A stretch of 64,000 bases of DNA from CBDDFV01 sp965227335 (GTDB lineage: Bacteria > Planctomycetota > Phycisphaerae > Phycisphaerales > SM1A02). Each line of letters starts with the position of its first letter. Within the stretch, counting starts at the first letter, position 1. Shown here piece after piece: positions 1-8,699 of the stretch. The stretch spans positions 496,001 to 560,000 of the forward strand of contig CBDDFV010000012.1 of assembly GCA_965227335.1 (NCBI GenBank), given 5' to 3'. The notes beneath the pieces are model-generated. The model was given only the letters and a program-made list of their open reading frames with translations, was not told where the DNA came from and searched no databases. Both the position numbers and the translations under genes were made by a program.

Positions 1-1
1 C

Positions 2-1258
2 GTGGCCTCGGCCGCGATCATCGTGTGCGCGGCGAGCGCGGCGGCGGCGGTGCTGCCGGGCGACCCCGCCACGGAGTTCACCTACCAGGGTCGGCTGACG
101 CAGGCGGGCGACGCCTTCAGCGGGACCGTGGACGTCACGTTCCGGCTCTTCGCCGACCCGGTGGCGGACATCCTGATCGGGGACCCGGTGACGGTCAGCG
201 GCCTGTCGGTGGCGGACGGTCTGTTCCAGACGCCGCTCGACTTCGGTCTGACGGTGTTCAACGGCGAGCCGCGCTGGGTGGAGATTGAGATCAACGGCCA
301 GGTGCTTTCGCCGCGTCAGCCGGTGAACGCGTCGCCGTACGCGTTGTACGCCATGAGCGGGAACGAGGGCCCGGCGGGTCCGCAGGGCGAGACGGGTCGG
401 CAGGGACCGGCCGGTCCGGCGGGATCCGACGGCGCCGACGGCGCGCCGGGACCGCAGGGCGCGACCGGTCCCGCGGGACCGCAGGGCGCGACGGGTCCGC
501 AGGGGCCGATGGGTCCGCAGGGACCGGAGGGTCCGGAGGGCCCGCAGGGTCCGGCCGGCGACGGTTTCTGGAACGGTGGAGGCGGGGACCTGACGTACGT
601 CGGCGGCAACGTCGGCGTCGGGACCGCCGATCCGGAGGATCCCTTCCAGACGAGCCGGTTCCTTCATCTGCGCGGGCGCACCGGCGTTTCGTACGCGGGC
701 ACGGTCGGCCTGGTCTTCGACAATCCGGTGGCGGATTCTGTGTGGACGCTGGCGATGGACAACAACGGCGCGATCGGTTTCGTGAAGTCCGGCGAGGGCC
801 CGGACACCGTGACGGTTCCGAAGCTCAGGATCACCGGCGGCTCGGATATCGCCGAACCGTTCGACGTGGCGGGCGACACGGTCGTTCCCGGCATGGTCGT
901 CTCGATTGATCCGGCGCGGCCGGGCGAACTGGCGGTGAGCACCGCCGCGTATGACGGCAAGGTCGCGGGGATCATCAGCGGCGCCAACGGCGTCGAGGTC
1001 GGCATGACGCTGACGCAGGAGGGCACGATCGCCGACGGCGCGCATCCGGTCGCGCTGACGGGTCGCGTCTGGTGCTGGTGCGACGCTGATGCGTCCGGCC
1101 CGATCGCCCCCGGCGACATGCTCACCACGTCCGACACGCCGGGTCACGCCATGAAAGCGGCCGATGCGAACCGCACCAACGGAGCGGGAATCGGCAAGGC
1201 GATGACGTCGCTCGAATCGGGGCGCGGCCTCGTGCTCGTGCTCGTGAACCTGCAGTAA
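2..1258 (+). CDS. secreted collagen-like (Gly-X-Y) protein, 5' end possibly outside window
   Basis: A GTG at base 2 is followed at once by a hydrophobic, Ala-rich stretch that reads like the core of a signal peptide, so the true start may lie before the window and the gene is treated as partial. Residues about 20-120 form an N-terminal globular region, residues about 123-188 are 22 Gly-X-Y triplets (GPQ, GPA, GPE types), and the C-terminal half contains segments such as GDVV-like 'PGMVVSID' and 'KVAGIISGA', a pattern I know from bacterial surface and tail-fibre-like proteins. The protein has no dockerin repeat. It probably works outside the cell as a trimeric filament or adhesin; that is inference from the collagen domain. 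It is followed 13 bp later by an astacin gene, with a very strong Shine-Dalgarno overlapping its stop region, so the two are probably cotranscribed. Confidence 0.8.
   Translation: MASAAIIVCAASAAAAVLPGDPATEFTYQGRLTQAGDAFSGTVDVTFRLFADPVADILIGDPVTVSGLSVADGLFQTPLDFGLTVFNGEPRWVEIEINGQVLSPRQPVNASPYALYAMSGNEGPAGPQGETGRQGPAGPAGSDGADGAPGPQGATGPAGPQGATGPQGPMGPQGPEGPEGPQGPAGDGFWNGGGGDLTYVGGNVGVGTADPEDPFQTSRFLHLRGRTGVSYAGTVGLVFDNPVADSVWTLAMDNNGAIGFVKSGEGPDTVTVPKLRITGGSDIAEPFDVAGDTVVPGMVVSIDPARPGELAVSTAAYDGKVAGIISGANGVEVGMTLTQEGTIADGAHPVALTGRVWCWCDADASGPIAPGDMLTTSDTPGHAMKAADANRTNGAGIGKAMTSLESGRGLVLVLVNLQ
368..565 (+). repeat. collagen-type Gly-X-Y coding repeat
   Basis: Twenty-two consecutive GGN-NNN-NNN codon triplets, mostly encoding GPQ, GPA and GPE. 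The 9-bp period is clear (repeated ggtccgcag and ggaccg units). It encodes a probable triple-helical stalk and is a likely site of repeat-number variation. Confidence 0.9.
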
Positions 1259-1271
1259 AGGAGGTGTTCCG

Positions 1272-2315
1272 ATGGAACTGTCATTCATTCTCATCGCCGC
1301 GACGCTCGCGACGGCGCCCGACGCGACGCGTCCCGAGACGCCGACGAACGTGGACGCGGCTCCGGCCGACCGACTCCCCTCCGCCGCGTATCTCGACAGC
1401 CTCACCGGCGAATGGGACGGTCCGCCGCTCGTCGACGGCGTCCCCGTCGGCCACGAGGTGCAGGGCGACATCGTCATGCCGGAGTTCGTCTCGCCCGCCG
1501 GCTTCCTGGTGACTCCCTGGCCGGAGGGCGTCGTGTACTTCCAGTTCGACGGCAACGTCTCCGCCGAGCAGCGCTTCCTCGCGATGAACGCCATGGGCCT
1601 GTGGGTCTATGAGAACTCGAACGTCACCTTCGTGCCCCGCACCAACGAGCCGCACTACGTGCACATCCAGGACAGCTGCTGCGCCAACAACTCGTACGTC
1701 GGCATGATCGGCGGCGGCCAGGTGATGAACATCAAGGACTGGGATGAGATGTTCGTCATGGCCCACGAGTACTGCCACGCCCTCGGCTTCTGGCACGAGC
1801 ACTCCCGGCCGGATCGTGACGCGTGGGTGCAGATCAACTACGACAACATCTGTGGCGACTGCTGCAGCGGCGGCGACTGCACGTCGAACTTCGAAATCCG
1901 CGACACCTGGCTGACGCTCGAAACCAGTTACGACTACGACTCGGTCATGCATTACAGCAACTGCGCGTTCAGTGACTGCACGTTCTGCGGGCCGATCATC
2001 GGCTGTCAGACGATCGAGCCGCTCGTCGGCAACCCCGACATCGGACAACGCGAGTTCCTGAGCGACAAGGACGTCCAGGACATGCGGGACGTGTACGGCC
2101 CCGGCGGCCAGCCCCGCTTCGTTGACCCCGCCAACCAGGGCGACGTCGACGGGACCGTGCGGTCGCCGGCCCCGACCGTGGAGATCGGCGTCATCTTCCT
2201 GGCCCCCAGCGAGACGCTCTGGATTCGCGGCGGCGTGACGTACAACGAACCCGACGACGTCTTCGACAAGCCGGGCGTGTACCGCACCTACGGCGGCGTG
2301 GCCACCATCCAGTGA
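1272..2315 (+). CDS. astacin-like zinc metalloprotease (peptidase M12A)
   Basis: Secreted endopeptidase of the astacin family. The zinc-binding motif HEYCHALGFWH lies at residues 165-175 (H165, H169, H175 as ligands, E166 as catalytic base) and continues as EHSRPDRD, the astacin extension. The Met-turn is SVMHY at 224-228, with M226 and the Tyr ligand Y228. A hydrophobic N-terminus (residues 1-14) looks like a signal peptide, and residues about 15-85 could be a propeptide. Several Cys residues (C136-C137, C194, C197-C198, C203) fit disulfides in an exported protein. The length, 347 aa, is normal for pro-form plus catalytic domain. The ATG is preceded by AAAGGAGGTG, the best Shine-Dalgarno in this part of the window. 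The C-terminal 60 residues have no domain that I recognise. Confidence 0.93.
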   Translation: MELSFILIAATLATAPDATRPETPTNVDAAPADRLPSAAYLDSLTGEWDGPPLVDGVPVGHEVQGDIVMPEFVSPAGFLVTPWPEGVVYFQFDGNVSAEQRFLAMNAMGLWVYENSNVTFVPRTNEPHYVHIQDSCCANNSYVGMIGGGQVMNIKDWDEMFVMAHEYCHALGFWHEHSRPDRDAWVQINYDNICGDCCSGGDCTSNFEIRDTWLTLETSYDYDSVMHYSNCAFSDCTFCGPIIGCQTIEPLVGNPDIGQREFLSDKDVQDMRDVYGPGGQPRFVDPANQGDVDGTVRSPAPTVEIGVIFLAPSETLWIRGGVTYNEPDDVFDKPGVYRTYGGVATIQ

Positions 2316-2338
2316 TCGTCGCCAGAAAGGAACCAATC

Positions 2339-2755
2339 ATGAACTTCCCGACCCTCCTCGTCGCCACGCTGACCCTGGCGGCGACGACGACGACCGCGAC
2401 CCGCGCCGGCGACGTCGCCGAACTCGAGATCACCCGCTTCACCCTCGGCGGCGGCGGATCATCGGTGAACGAGACCTTCGAGCTGACCGGCTCGATCGGA
2501 CCGCCCGACGCCGGACCCGCACTCGGCGGATCGGACTTCGAACTCCAGGGCGGCTTCTGGGCGATCGTTCCCGCTTCGCCGTGTCCCGGCGATCTCAACG
2601 GCGATGACTTCGTCGACGCCGGCGACCTCGCGACGCTCCTCGCGGCATGGGGCGACTGCGCCCCTGCGTGTCCCGAAGATCTCGACGCCTCCGGCGCCGT
2701 GGACGCCGGCGACCTCGCGACATTGCTCGCGGGATGGGGCGCCTGTCATCCGTAA
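2339..2755 (+). CDS. small secreted protein with C-terminal dockerin-type repeats
   Basis: A 138-aa exported protein. A signal peptide covers roughly residues 1-22 and ends near TRAGD. The middle (GGGGSSVNETFELTGSIG and FELQGGFWAI) resembles the short beta-rich domain often seen in planctomycete secreted proteins. The last 50 residues hold two calcium-loop repeats, DLNGDDFVDAGDLATLLAAWG and a second copy starting DLDASGAVDAGD, followed by WGACHP. The ATG at 2339 is preferred to an upstream in-frame ATC/ATG-like start because AGAAAGGA lies 8-14 nt before it. The gene starts 23 bp after the astacin stop and is probably in the same operon. The function of the upstream domain is unknown. Confidence 0.85.
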   Translation: MNFPTLLVATLTLAATTTTATRAGDVAELEITRFTLGGGGSSVNETFELTGSIGPPDAGPALGGSDFELQGGFWAIVPASPCPGDLNGDDFVDAGDLATLLAAWGDCAPACPEDLDASGAVDAGDLATLLAGWGACHP

Positions 2756-2791
2756 CGCCATCCGACCCGCCTCCTGGTTCGGGATCGGGCG

Positions 2792-2797
2792 TACCAT
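2792..2797 (+). promoter_or_regulatory. putative leaderless -10 element (TACCAT) of the ECF sigma gene
   Basis: TACCAT is followed by 7 nt and then the ATG at 2805. No Shine-Dalgarno lies before that ATG. Transcription starting about 7 nt after the hexamer would begin at the start codon. No good -35 match is visible. Confidence 0.45.
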
Positions 2798-2804
2798 CCA
2801 ACCG

Positions 2805-3404
<600 letters not shown>

Positions 3405-3733
3405 CCGGGAGGGCCGGATCTCTGCTGTGAGCGGGCGGGCGGGGCGTGATTCGCGCGTGTGATCGCGTCCGGAAAGATGCGGCTGGCGCGCACTGATCGC
3501 CGCTTTCCGGTTGGAAGCGGCGAGATCGATTTTGTTCCGCGGAGTGACGGAAAATCCGGGAGTTTTTGCCTCCGGCGGTCGGGGGGGCTTCGTATAGGCT
3601 GGCCGAGCAGCGAGCCGCGCCGCGTGTGTGAGGCGGGCTCGCCGGTCGTCGGTCAGCGTGAGATCCTCGAGAGGTCACGTTGGCGGCGGCCGGTTGAATC
3701 AGTTCATGTCCAGACAGGCAGAGGATGGACCAC
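3405..3733 (+). other. intergenic region upstream of the reprolysin-like gene
   Basis: About 330 bp without a convincing gene. It contains a G-run (3581-3587) and, near 3593-3600, TATAGGCT, which could supply a -10 element for the downstream gene. No -35 with good spacing, hairpin with a T-run, or repeat was recognised. Confidence 0.5.
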
Positions 3734-6016
3734 ATGCTGAGTTTGATGATGCGGACGTCGATCGCGACGTCGGTTCTGTGCGTGTCACTCGTCGCCGCCC
3801 ACGCCCCGACCGTGCCGGGGCGGGCCGCGCCGACCCCGGACACGCCGCCGGACCGCGCCGAACGGGTCGACCTCACCGCTCCATCGCCGCTCACGCCCCG
3901 CGGCGTTGATTCATTCGGCGCCTCGACCGCCGGCGCGGCTCGTTCGCTCGTTTACGATTCCTCCTCGTTCGACCTCCTGAAGTCCGGCGGCAGTCAGCTG
4001 CGGCTGGAGGGGTTCCCGCTCGAAGGCGACCTCGTCGTTGATCTCGATCTCGAGCGGTTCAGCCCGCTGGCGCCGGATGCGCTGGTCGTGCTCAGCCGCG
4101 TGGGACCGGACGGCCGCGTGATCAACACGCCGATCGAGGCGCCGGACGCCGTGTTCCTGCGGGGCGTGGCGGACGGGCTCGACGGCTCCCGCGCGTTGCT
4201 GGCGCTCACGCCGGACGGCGTGCAGGGCTACGTCGACATCGCGGGCGAGCGACGCGTGATCACGCAGGATCCCGCGGGGACCCGCGAGCCCGTGGTGTAC
4301 AACCTCGCGGCGTTGCCGGAGGACACGTTCACCTGGTCCGGCGTCGACTGTGAAGTGGTCGGCGACGACGGCGGGCATGTGGTTCCGAGGGACGCGGCGA
4401 CGGCCGGCGTCGGCGGCCCCTGCAAGCAGGTGATGGTGGCGATCGAGACCGACCATGAGTTCCTCGCGAACCTCTTCGGCGGCGATGTCAACAGCGCCGG
4501 GACATACGCGCTCTTCCTGATCGCGGCGTCATCGGAGGTGTACACCGAGGACATGAACGTGCGGCTGAACGTCCCGTTCCTTCGTCTGTGGGAAACGCCC
4601 GCTGATCCGTGGACGGGCGGCAACACGTCGCAGCAGCTTGGTGAGTTCCAGCAGTACTGGCTGGCCAACATGAACGCCGTGGAGCGCAACCTCGCCCACT
4701 TCCTGTCGGGGCGCGGCCTCGGCGGCGGGATCGCCTGGCTCGGCGCGACGTGCAGCCTCTCCAACGGCTACGCGGTCTCCGCCAATCTCAACGGCTCGTT
4801 CCCGTACCCGATCGAGGATCACAGCGGGGCGAACTGGGACCTCATGGTCGTCTCGCACGAACTCGGCCACAACTTCGGCGCCCCGCACACCCACAGCTGG
4901 AACCCCCCGCTGGACGGCTGCGGCAACGGCGACTGCGAAGACGCGTTCGGCGGCACGATCATGAGCTACTGCCATACGTGCCCGGGCGGCATCTCGAACA
5001 TGGTGATGAACTTCCATCCCGTGAACATCAACGCGATGCTCAATCATCTCGACAGCGTCGAGTGCGAACTGAGCGGCGATCTCGCCGATCCCGCCGTCAA
5101 CGATGACTACGTTGTCGCGTTCCCCGACGAATCCCTCGTCGTCGACGTGCTCGCCAACGACCTGCCCGCGAACTGCGAACCCGTCGACGTGATCTTCGTG
5201 CAGAACTCGACGCTCGGCGGCACGGCGGTGCTGCAGCCGGACCAGACCGTGCTCTACACGCCGCCCGCGGACGCGGAAGACGGCGACCTCGACACCTTCA
5301 ACTACCTCGTGTCGAAACCCGGCGCCGCCGCGGTCGGCGGCACGACGTTCGTCTCGATCGTCGAGGTGCGTCCCGCCCTCAACGTGATCAACGACGACGC
5401 CGGCGTCGACGTCGGCTACTACGCGCTCGATGATCCCGAAGTCCTTCCCGACTTCAGCGAACTCACGCCGTTCGCCGGCGAAATCGTCGCCGACATCAAC
5501 TTCCCGTCCACCAACGGCGCCTTCGCCGGGTCCGGACTCAATGACAATGTCGGCGCCGTCTTCGAAGCGTGGCTCGACGCGCCCGAGTCCGGCGTCTACA
5601 CGCTGTACGCGGAGTCCGACGACGGCTCGCGGCTGTTCGTCGGCGAGGAGATGATCGTCAACAACGACGGCCTCCACGGCATGGTCGAGAAGGCGGGCAC
5701 GATCGCCCTCGAAGCCGGCAAGCATGCCGTCCGCGTCGAGTTCTTCGAGCGCGGCGGCGGCGCGGGCGTCATCGTCCGCATCCAGGGCGGCGGCCTCAAC
5801 AAACAGGTCGTGCCCGCCGCGATGTGGACCCACGGCGGCGCCGTCATCGAACCCTCCGACGGCGACCTCGACGGCGACGGCGATGTCGACGCCGCCGACC
5901 TCGCCGAACTCCTCGCCGGCTGGGGCTGCACCGACTGCCCCGCCGATATCGACGGCGACGGAACCGCCGGACCCGCCGACCTCGCCATCCTCCTCGCCAA
6001 CTGGGGCGCCCCCTGA
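3734..6016 (+). CDS. secreted reprolysin-like (M12B-type) metallopeptidase with cadherin-like, PA14 and dockerin domains
   Basis: A large exported protease of 760 aa. After a signal peptide and propeptide region, the zinc motif HELGHNFGAPH lies at residues 375-385 (H375, H379, H385; E376), with a Met-turn-like GTIMSYCH about 30 residues later, as in adamalysin/reprolysin enzymes. Residues about 455-540 resemble a cadherin-like tandem domain (VVDVLANDLPAN, VLYTPPADAEDG). Residues about 555-690 look like a PA14 carbohydrate-binding domain (GVYTLYAESDDGSRLFVGEE). Residues about 705-760 are two dockerin-type loops (DLDGDGDVDAADLAELLAGWG). The ATG at 3734 is preferred over 3725 because AGAGG at 3720-3724 gives a 9-nt spacing to 3734 and none to 3725. 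It probably digests protein in the environment; the specificity is unknown. Confidence 0.92.
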   Translation: MLSLMMRTSIATSVLCVSLVAAHAPTVPGRAAPTPDTPPDRAERVDLTAPSPLTPRGVDSFGASTAGAARSLVYDSSSFDLLKSGGSQLRLEGFPLEGDLVVDLDLERFSPLAPDALVVLSRVGPDGRVINTPIEAPDAVFLRGVADGLDGSRALLALTPDGVQGYVDIAGERRVITQDPAGTREPVVYNLAALPEDTFTWSGVDCEVVGDDGGHVVPRDAATAGVGGPCKQVMVAIETDHEFLANLFGGDVNSAGTYALFLIAASSEVYTEDMNVRLNVPFLRLWETPADPWTGGNTSQQLGEFQQYWLANMNAVERNLAHFLSGRGLGGGIAWLGATCSLSNGYAVSANLNGSFPYPIEDHSGANWDLMVVSHELGHNFGAPHTHSWNPPLDGCGNGDCEDAFGGTIMSYCHTCPGGISNMVMNFHPVNINAMLNHLDSVECELSGDLADPAVNDDYVVAFPDESLVVDVLANDLPANCEPVDVIFVQNSTLGGTAVLQPDQTVLYTPPADAEDGDLDTFNYLVSKPGAAAVGGTTFVSIVEVRPALNVINDDAGVDVGYYALDDPEVLPDFSELTPFAGEIVADINFPSTNGAFAGSGLNDNVGAVFEAWLDAPESGVYTLYAESDDGSRLFVGEEMIVNNDGLHGMVEKAGTIALEAGKHAVRVEFFERGGGAGVIVRIQGGGLNKQVVPAAMWTHGGAVIEPSDGDLDGDGDVDAADLAELLAGWGCTDCPADIDGDGTAGPADLAILLANWGAP

Positions 6017-6157
6017 CGCAACACGAATCCCCCGTCCATTCCCATTCTCTCCTCGAGAGTGTGTGATACGCCGCGTCCGCAGGCCCGCCCCCACGGCCTC
6101 GGCGCGGCGTGTCGATTCCCGACCAAACGCGCCGACCGACCCACCGCAAGCGAGTGT

Positions 6158-6173
6158 GCGACTGGCCAGTCGC
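6158..6173. repeat. 16-bp perfect palindrome, repeat copy 1
   Basis: GCGACTGGCCAGTCGC equals its own reverse complement. It may be a protein-binding site or a cruciform or hairpin at the core of the 140-bp unit. Confidence 0.9.
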
Positions 6174-6297
6174 TACGGAGCGCGAGAAAAGCCCGAGAGT
6201 GTGTGATACGCCGCGTCCGCAGGCCCGCCCCCACGGCCTCGGCGCGGCGTGTCGATTCCCGACCAAACGCGCCGACCGACCCGCCGCAAGCGAGTGT

Positions 6298-6313
6298 GCG
6301 ACTGGCCAGTCGC
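6298..6313. repeat. 16-bp perfect palindrome, repeat copy 2
   Basis: Identical to the copy 140 bp upstream. The third, truncated repeat unit ends before this element. Confidence 0.9.
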
Positions 6314-6397
6314 TACGGAGCGCGAGAAAAGCCCGAGAGTGTGTGATACGCCGCGTCCGCAGGCCCGCCCCCACGGCCTCGGCGCGGCGTGTCGATT

Positions 6398-6520
6398 GGG
6401 GAAAGGGGAAAGTGGAGAGTGGAGAGTGGGGAGGGGGGAGTGGAGAGGGGGGAGGGGGGAGGAGAAGAGAGTGGAACGTCGAAAGTGGGGAGGGTGGGGG
6501 AGCGCGGCGTGTGAGGGGCG
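6398..6520 (+). repeat. purine-rich GGGGA/GGAGAGTG low-complexity tract
   Basis: The + strand is almost only G, A and scattered T (GGGGAAAGGGG, GGAGAGTG, GGGGAGGGGGG). It has many runs of four or more G, so G-quadruplex or triplex formation is possible. It directly abuts the truncated third unit of the 140-bp repeat and precedes the nitrilase promoter. Confidence 0.85.
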
Positions 6521-6532
6521 TCAGGGGCCGAC

Positions 6533-6538
6533 TACACT
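6533..6538 (+). promoter_or_regulatory. putative leaderless -10 element (TACACT) of the nitrilase gene
   Basis: TACACT, 6 nt, then ATG at 6545. There is no Shine-Dalgarno between hexamer and start. The -35 region is weak. Confidence 0.5.
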
Positions 6539-6544
6539 GGGCGC

Positions 6545-7519
6545 ATGACGAAGGCGCCGAATCATGGGAATGATCATCTGACGGTTGCGCTCGCCCAGAT
6601 CACGCCCGTCTGGCTGGATCGCGACGGGACGCTCGAAAAGATGATCGCGTTCACTCGCGACGCCGCAGCGCGGGATGCGCGGCTGATCGCGTTCGGCGAG
6701 GCGTTGCTGCCGGGGTATCCGTTCTGGAGCGAACGCACCGACGGCGCCCGGTTCGACAGCGCGGTGCAGAAGGACCTGCACGCGTATTACCAGGACCAGG
6801 CGGTGTGTCTGGAGCGCGGCGATCTGGATCCGCTCTGCCGCGCTGCGCAGGATGTCGGCGTCGCGGTGTACGCGGGGATCATCGAGCGGGCCGGCGATCG
6901 GGGCGGACACAGTCTGTACTGTTCGCTCGTCTACATCGATGCCGCGGGCCGGATTCGCTCCGTGCATCGCAAGCTGCAGCCGACCTACGACGAGCGGCTC
7001 AACTGGGCCCCGGGCGACGGGCACGGCCTGCGTGTGCATCCGCTCGGACCCTTCACGGTCGGCGGTCTCAACTGCTGGGAGAACTGGATGCCGCTGCCGC
7101 GGGCGGCGCTGTACGCCCTCGGCGAGGACCTTCACGTCGCGGTCTGGCCGGGCAGTCGACGTAACACCGAGGACATCACGCGGTTCATCGCGCGGGAGTC
7201 GCGGTCGTACGTGCTGTCGGCGTCGGGTCTGATGCGGGCGGCGGATGTGCCATCGCACGTGCCGCACGCGGCGCGGATCATCGCGGACGATCCGGAGGGC
7301 GTGTACACGGACGGGGGATCGTGCATCGCCGGTCCCGACGGCGCCTGGATCGTCGAGCCGGCGGACGGCGCGGAACAACTCACCGTCGCCACGCTCGATC
7401 ACGCCGCCGTCCGACGCGAACGACAGAACTTTGATCCCGTCGGTCACTACGCGCGGCCGGACGTCACGCAACTGCTCGTCGACCGACGCCGTCAGACGAC
7501 GGCGACGTTCACCGACTGA
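6545..7519 (+). CDS. nitrilase / carbon-nitrogen hydrolase
   Basis: A cytoplasmic hydrolase of C-N bonds, 324 aa, the usual length for nitrilases. The Glu-Lys-Cys catalytic triad is visible: E52 in FGEALLPGYPFW, K143 in HRKLQPTYDERLNW, and C177 in GLNCWENWMPL. The sequence around E52 and the C-W-E-N motif match branch 1 nitrilases (nitrile to carboxylic acid plus ammonia) better than amidases or beta-ureidopropionases, so a true nitrilase is the most likely assignment; the substrate cannot be read from sequence. The chosen ATG is the first in frame and sits 6 nt after a -10-like TACACT, with no ribosome-binding site, so the mRNA may be leaderless. It is monocistronic in appearance: a repeat region lies upstream and a separately led secreted-protein gene downstream. 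Confidence 0.93.
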   Translation: MTKAPNHGNDHLTVALAQITPVWLDRDGTLEKMIAFTRDAAARDARLIAFGEALLPGYPFWSERTDGARFDSAVQKDLHAYYQDQAVCLERGDLDPLCRAAQDVGVAVYAGIIERAGDRGGHSLYCSLVYIDAAGRIRSVHRKLQPTYDERLNWAPGDGHGLRVHPLGPFTVGGLNCWENWMPLPRAALYALGEDLHVAVWPGSRRNTEDITRFIARESRSYVLSASGLMRAADVPSHVPHAARIIADDPEGVYTDGGSCIAGPDGAWIVEPADGAEQLTVATLDHAAVRRERQNFDPVGHYARPDVTQLLVDRRRQTTATFTD

Positions 7520-7561
7520 CCGCGCCGACAACCAGACCACCTCGAGGGAAAGGGAATGATC

Positions 7562-8392
7562 ATGCACACCGCGTCACAGTGGGGGATTGGAATCGTGATC
7601 GGCGCCGTCGCCACGACGCTGACGCTCACCGCCGTCGGATTCACCCGCACCGAGCCCGGCGGTCTCGGCGCGTGCTGCCTGCTGCCGGGCATCTGTGTCG
7701 AAGGACAGACGGAGTCGCAATGCACCGGCAACGGCGGGATCTGGCAGGGCGCCGGCAGCAACTGCAATCTCGTCTCGTGCCTCGATGGCGCGTGCTGCTT
7801 CGGCGATCAGTGCGAGCAACTCACCGAGGGCGTCTGCGAGAACATCCGCGACGGCGAGTATCAGGGCGACCTCGTCCCCTGCGAAGACGCCGAGTGCGCC
7901 ATCTCCACCGCCCCATGCTGCTTCCCGAATGGAACCTGCACGGACCTCGAACCCGACGACTGCACCGCCGCGGGCGGCGAGCCGGGAACCGTCGGCGTCC
8001 TGTGCAAGGCGACGGAATGCGCGCCGCTCGGCGCGTGCTGCCTGCCGGGCGGCGACTGCCTGGAGGATGTCGACGCCGACGAATGCAACGCGCTGGACGG
8101 CGTCTTCCAGGGCCCGCGGACCACGTGCAAGGATCAGAACTGCCCGCCCTCGATCGGGGCGTGCTGCTTCGAGTCCGGTCTCTGTCTCGTGCTGACCGAG
8201 GCCGACTGCGCGAAGACCGGGACGGGCGTGTGGGCGGGGGCGGGGACGGACTGCACCGACGCCGACGACAACGGCGTGGCGGATGCGTGCCGCCCCGGTT
8301 CCACCTGCGCCGCGGATCTCAACGGCGACGGCGAGGTCGGGTCCGAGGATCTCGCGGACCTGCTCGCCCAGTGGGGACCGTGCGACGGCTGA
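7562..8392 (+). CDS. secreted Cys-rich 'GACC' repeat protein with dockerin-type tail
   Basis: A 276-aa exported protein. The N-terminus has a signal peptide or signal anchor (about residues 7-24). Residues about 32-240 consist of five repeats of about 38-42 residues, each opening with (G/A)(A/P)CC and containing five or six Cys, with patterns such as GACCLPGGDC...CNALDGVFQGPRTTC. The even Cys numbers suggest several small disulfide-bonded modules. A single dockerin-type loop (DLNGDGEVGSEDLADLLAQWG) followed by PCDG ends the protein. The ATG at 7562 is preferred over 7556 because AGGG at 7551-7554 gives a 7-nt spacing. Function is unknown; the repeats are a planctomycete-style architecture that I recognise but cannot assign. 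Confidence 0.85.
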   Translation: MHTASQWGIGIVIGAVATTLTLTAVGFTRTEPGGLGACCLLPGICVEGQTESQCTGNGGIWQGAGSNCNLVSCLDGACCFGDQCEQLTEGVCENIRDGEYQGDLVPCEDAECAISTAPCCFPNGTCTDLEPDDCTAAGGEPGTVGVLCKATECAPLGACCLPGGDCLEDVDADECNALDGVFQGPRTTCKDQNCPPSIGACCFESGLCLVLTEADCAKTGTGVWAGAGTDCTDADDNGVADACRPGSTCAADLNGDGEVGSEDLADLLAQWGPCDG

Positions 8393-8462
8393 TCATCGGA
8401 CGGCGGACAATCCTCCGATCGAGCGTCTTGAACGCCGCCGTCCACCCCGGTAGAACGGAGGC

Positions 8463-8655
8463 ATGAAGAGCCTGCTCCCCACCCGCAGCGCGACCGCCGC
8501 GCTGTCTCTCGCGTCTCGTCCAGGGCTCCCGTACAGTTTCGACGGCGGGGTGGGGCGCGGCGGATCTCGCCACGCTGTCGAGCGTGTCCGATGTGAACAA
8601 TGACGGCGTCGTCGACGCTGTGGATCTCGCCGGGCTGCTCGCGGACTGGGGATGA
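8463..8655 (+). pseudogene. remnant of a dockerin-tailed secreted protein gene (internal deletion and frameshift)
   Basis: An ATG at 8463 opens a signal-peptide-like N-terminus (MKSLLPTRSATAALSLAS) that runs into a stop at 8601-8603. In a different frame, a dockerin-type end (DVNNDGVVDAVDLAGLLADWG, then TGA at 8653-8655) is preserved, preceded by AADLATL, which looks like the remains of the first loop. No start codon opens the second frame. The simplest reading is a gene that lost nearly all of its middle and is now out of frame. The next gene begins 45 bp further on. Confidence 0.72.
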
Positions 8656-8699
8656 ACCCCGCCCCCCCCGACGACCCGCCCCTGACGGAAGGACTTCCG

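Larger units (their letters stand above)
6055..6397. repeat. intergenic 140-bp tandem repeat (2.45 copies)
   Basis: Two full units (6055-6194, 6195-6334) and a 63-bp partial unit (6335-6397), each starting GAGAGTGTGTGATACGCC. The two full units differ at one base that I can find (A at 6143, G at 6283). The period of 140 is not a multiple of three, so the long reading frames across it cannot encode a periodic protein; I treat it as non-coding. Each full unit contains a 16-bp perfect palindrome. It lies between the stop of the reprolysin-like gene and the nitrilase. Confidence 0.93.

Noticed and set aside
316..609. minus-strand Pro/Cys-rich frame opposite the collagen repeats
   Set aside because: It is the reverse complement of Gly-Pro triplets, which always gives such a frame.
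5596..6374. minus-strand frames spanning the 140-bp repeat, with repeated peptide segments
   Set aside because: The repeat period is not a multiple of three and both strands stay open only because of high GC content; no start signal is present.
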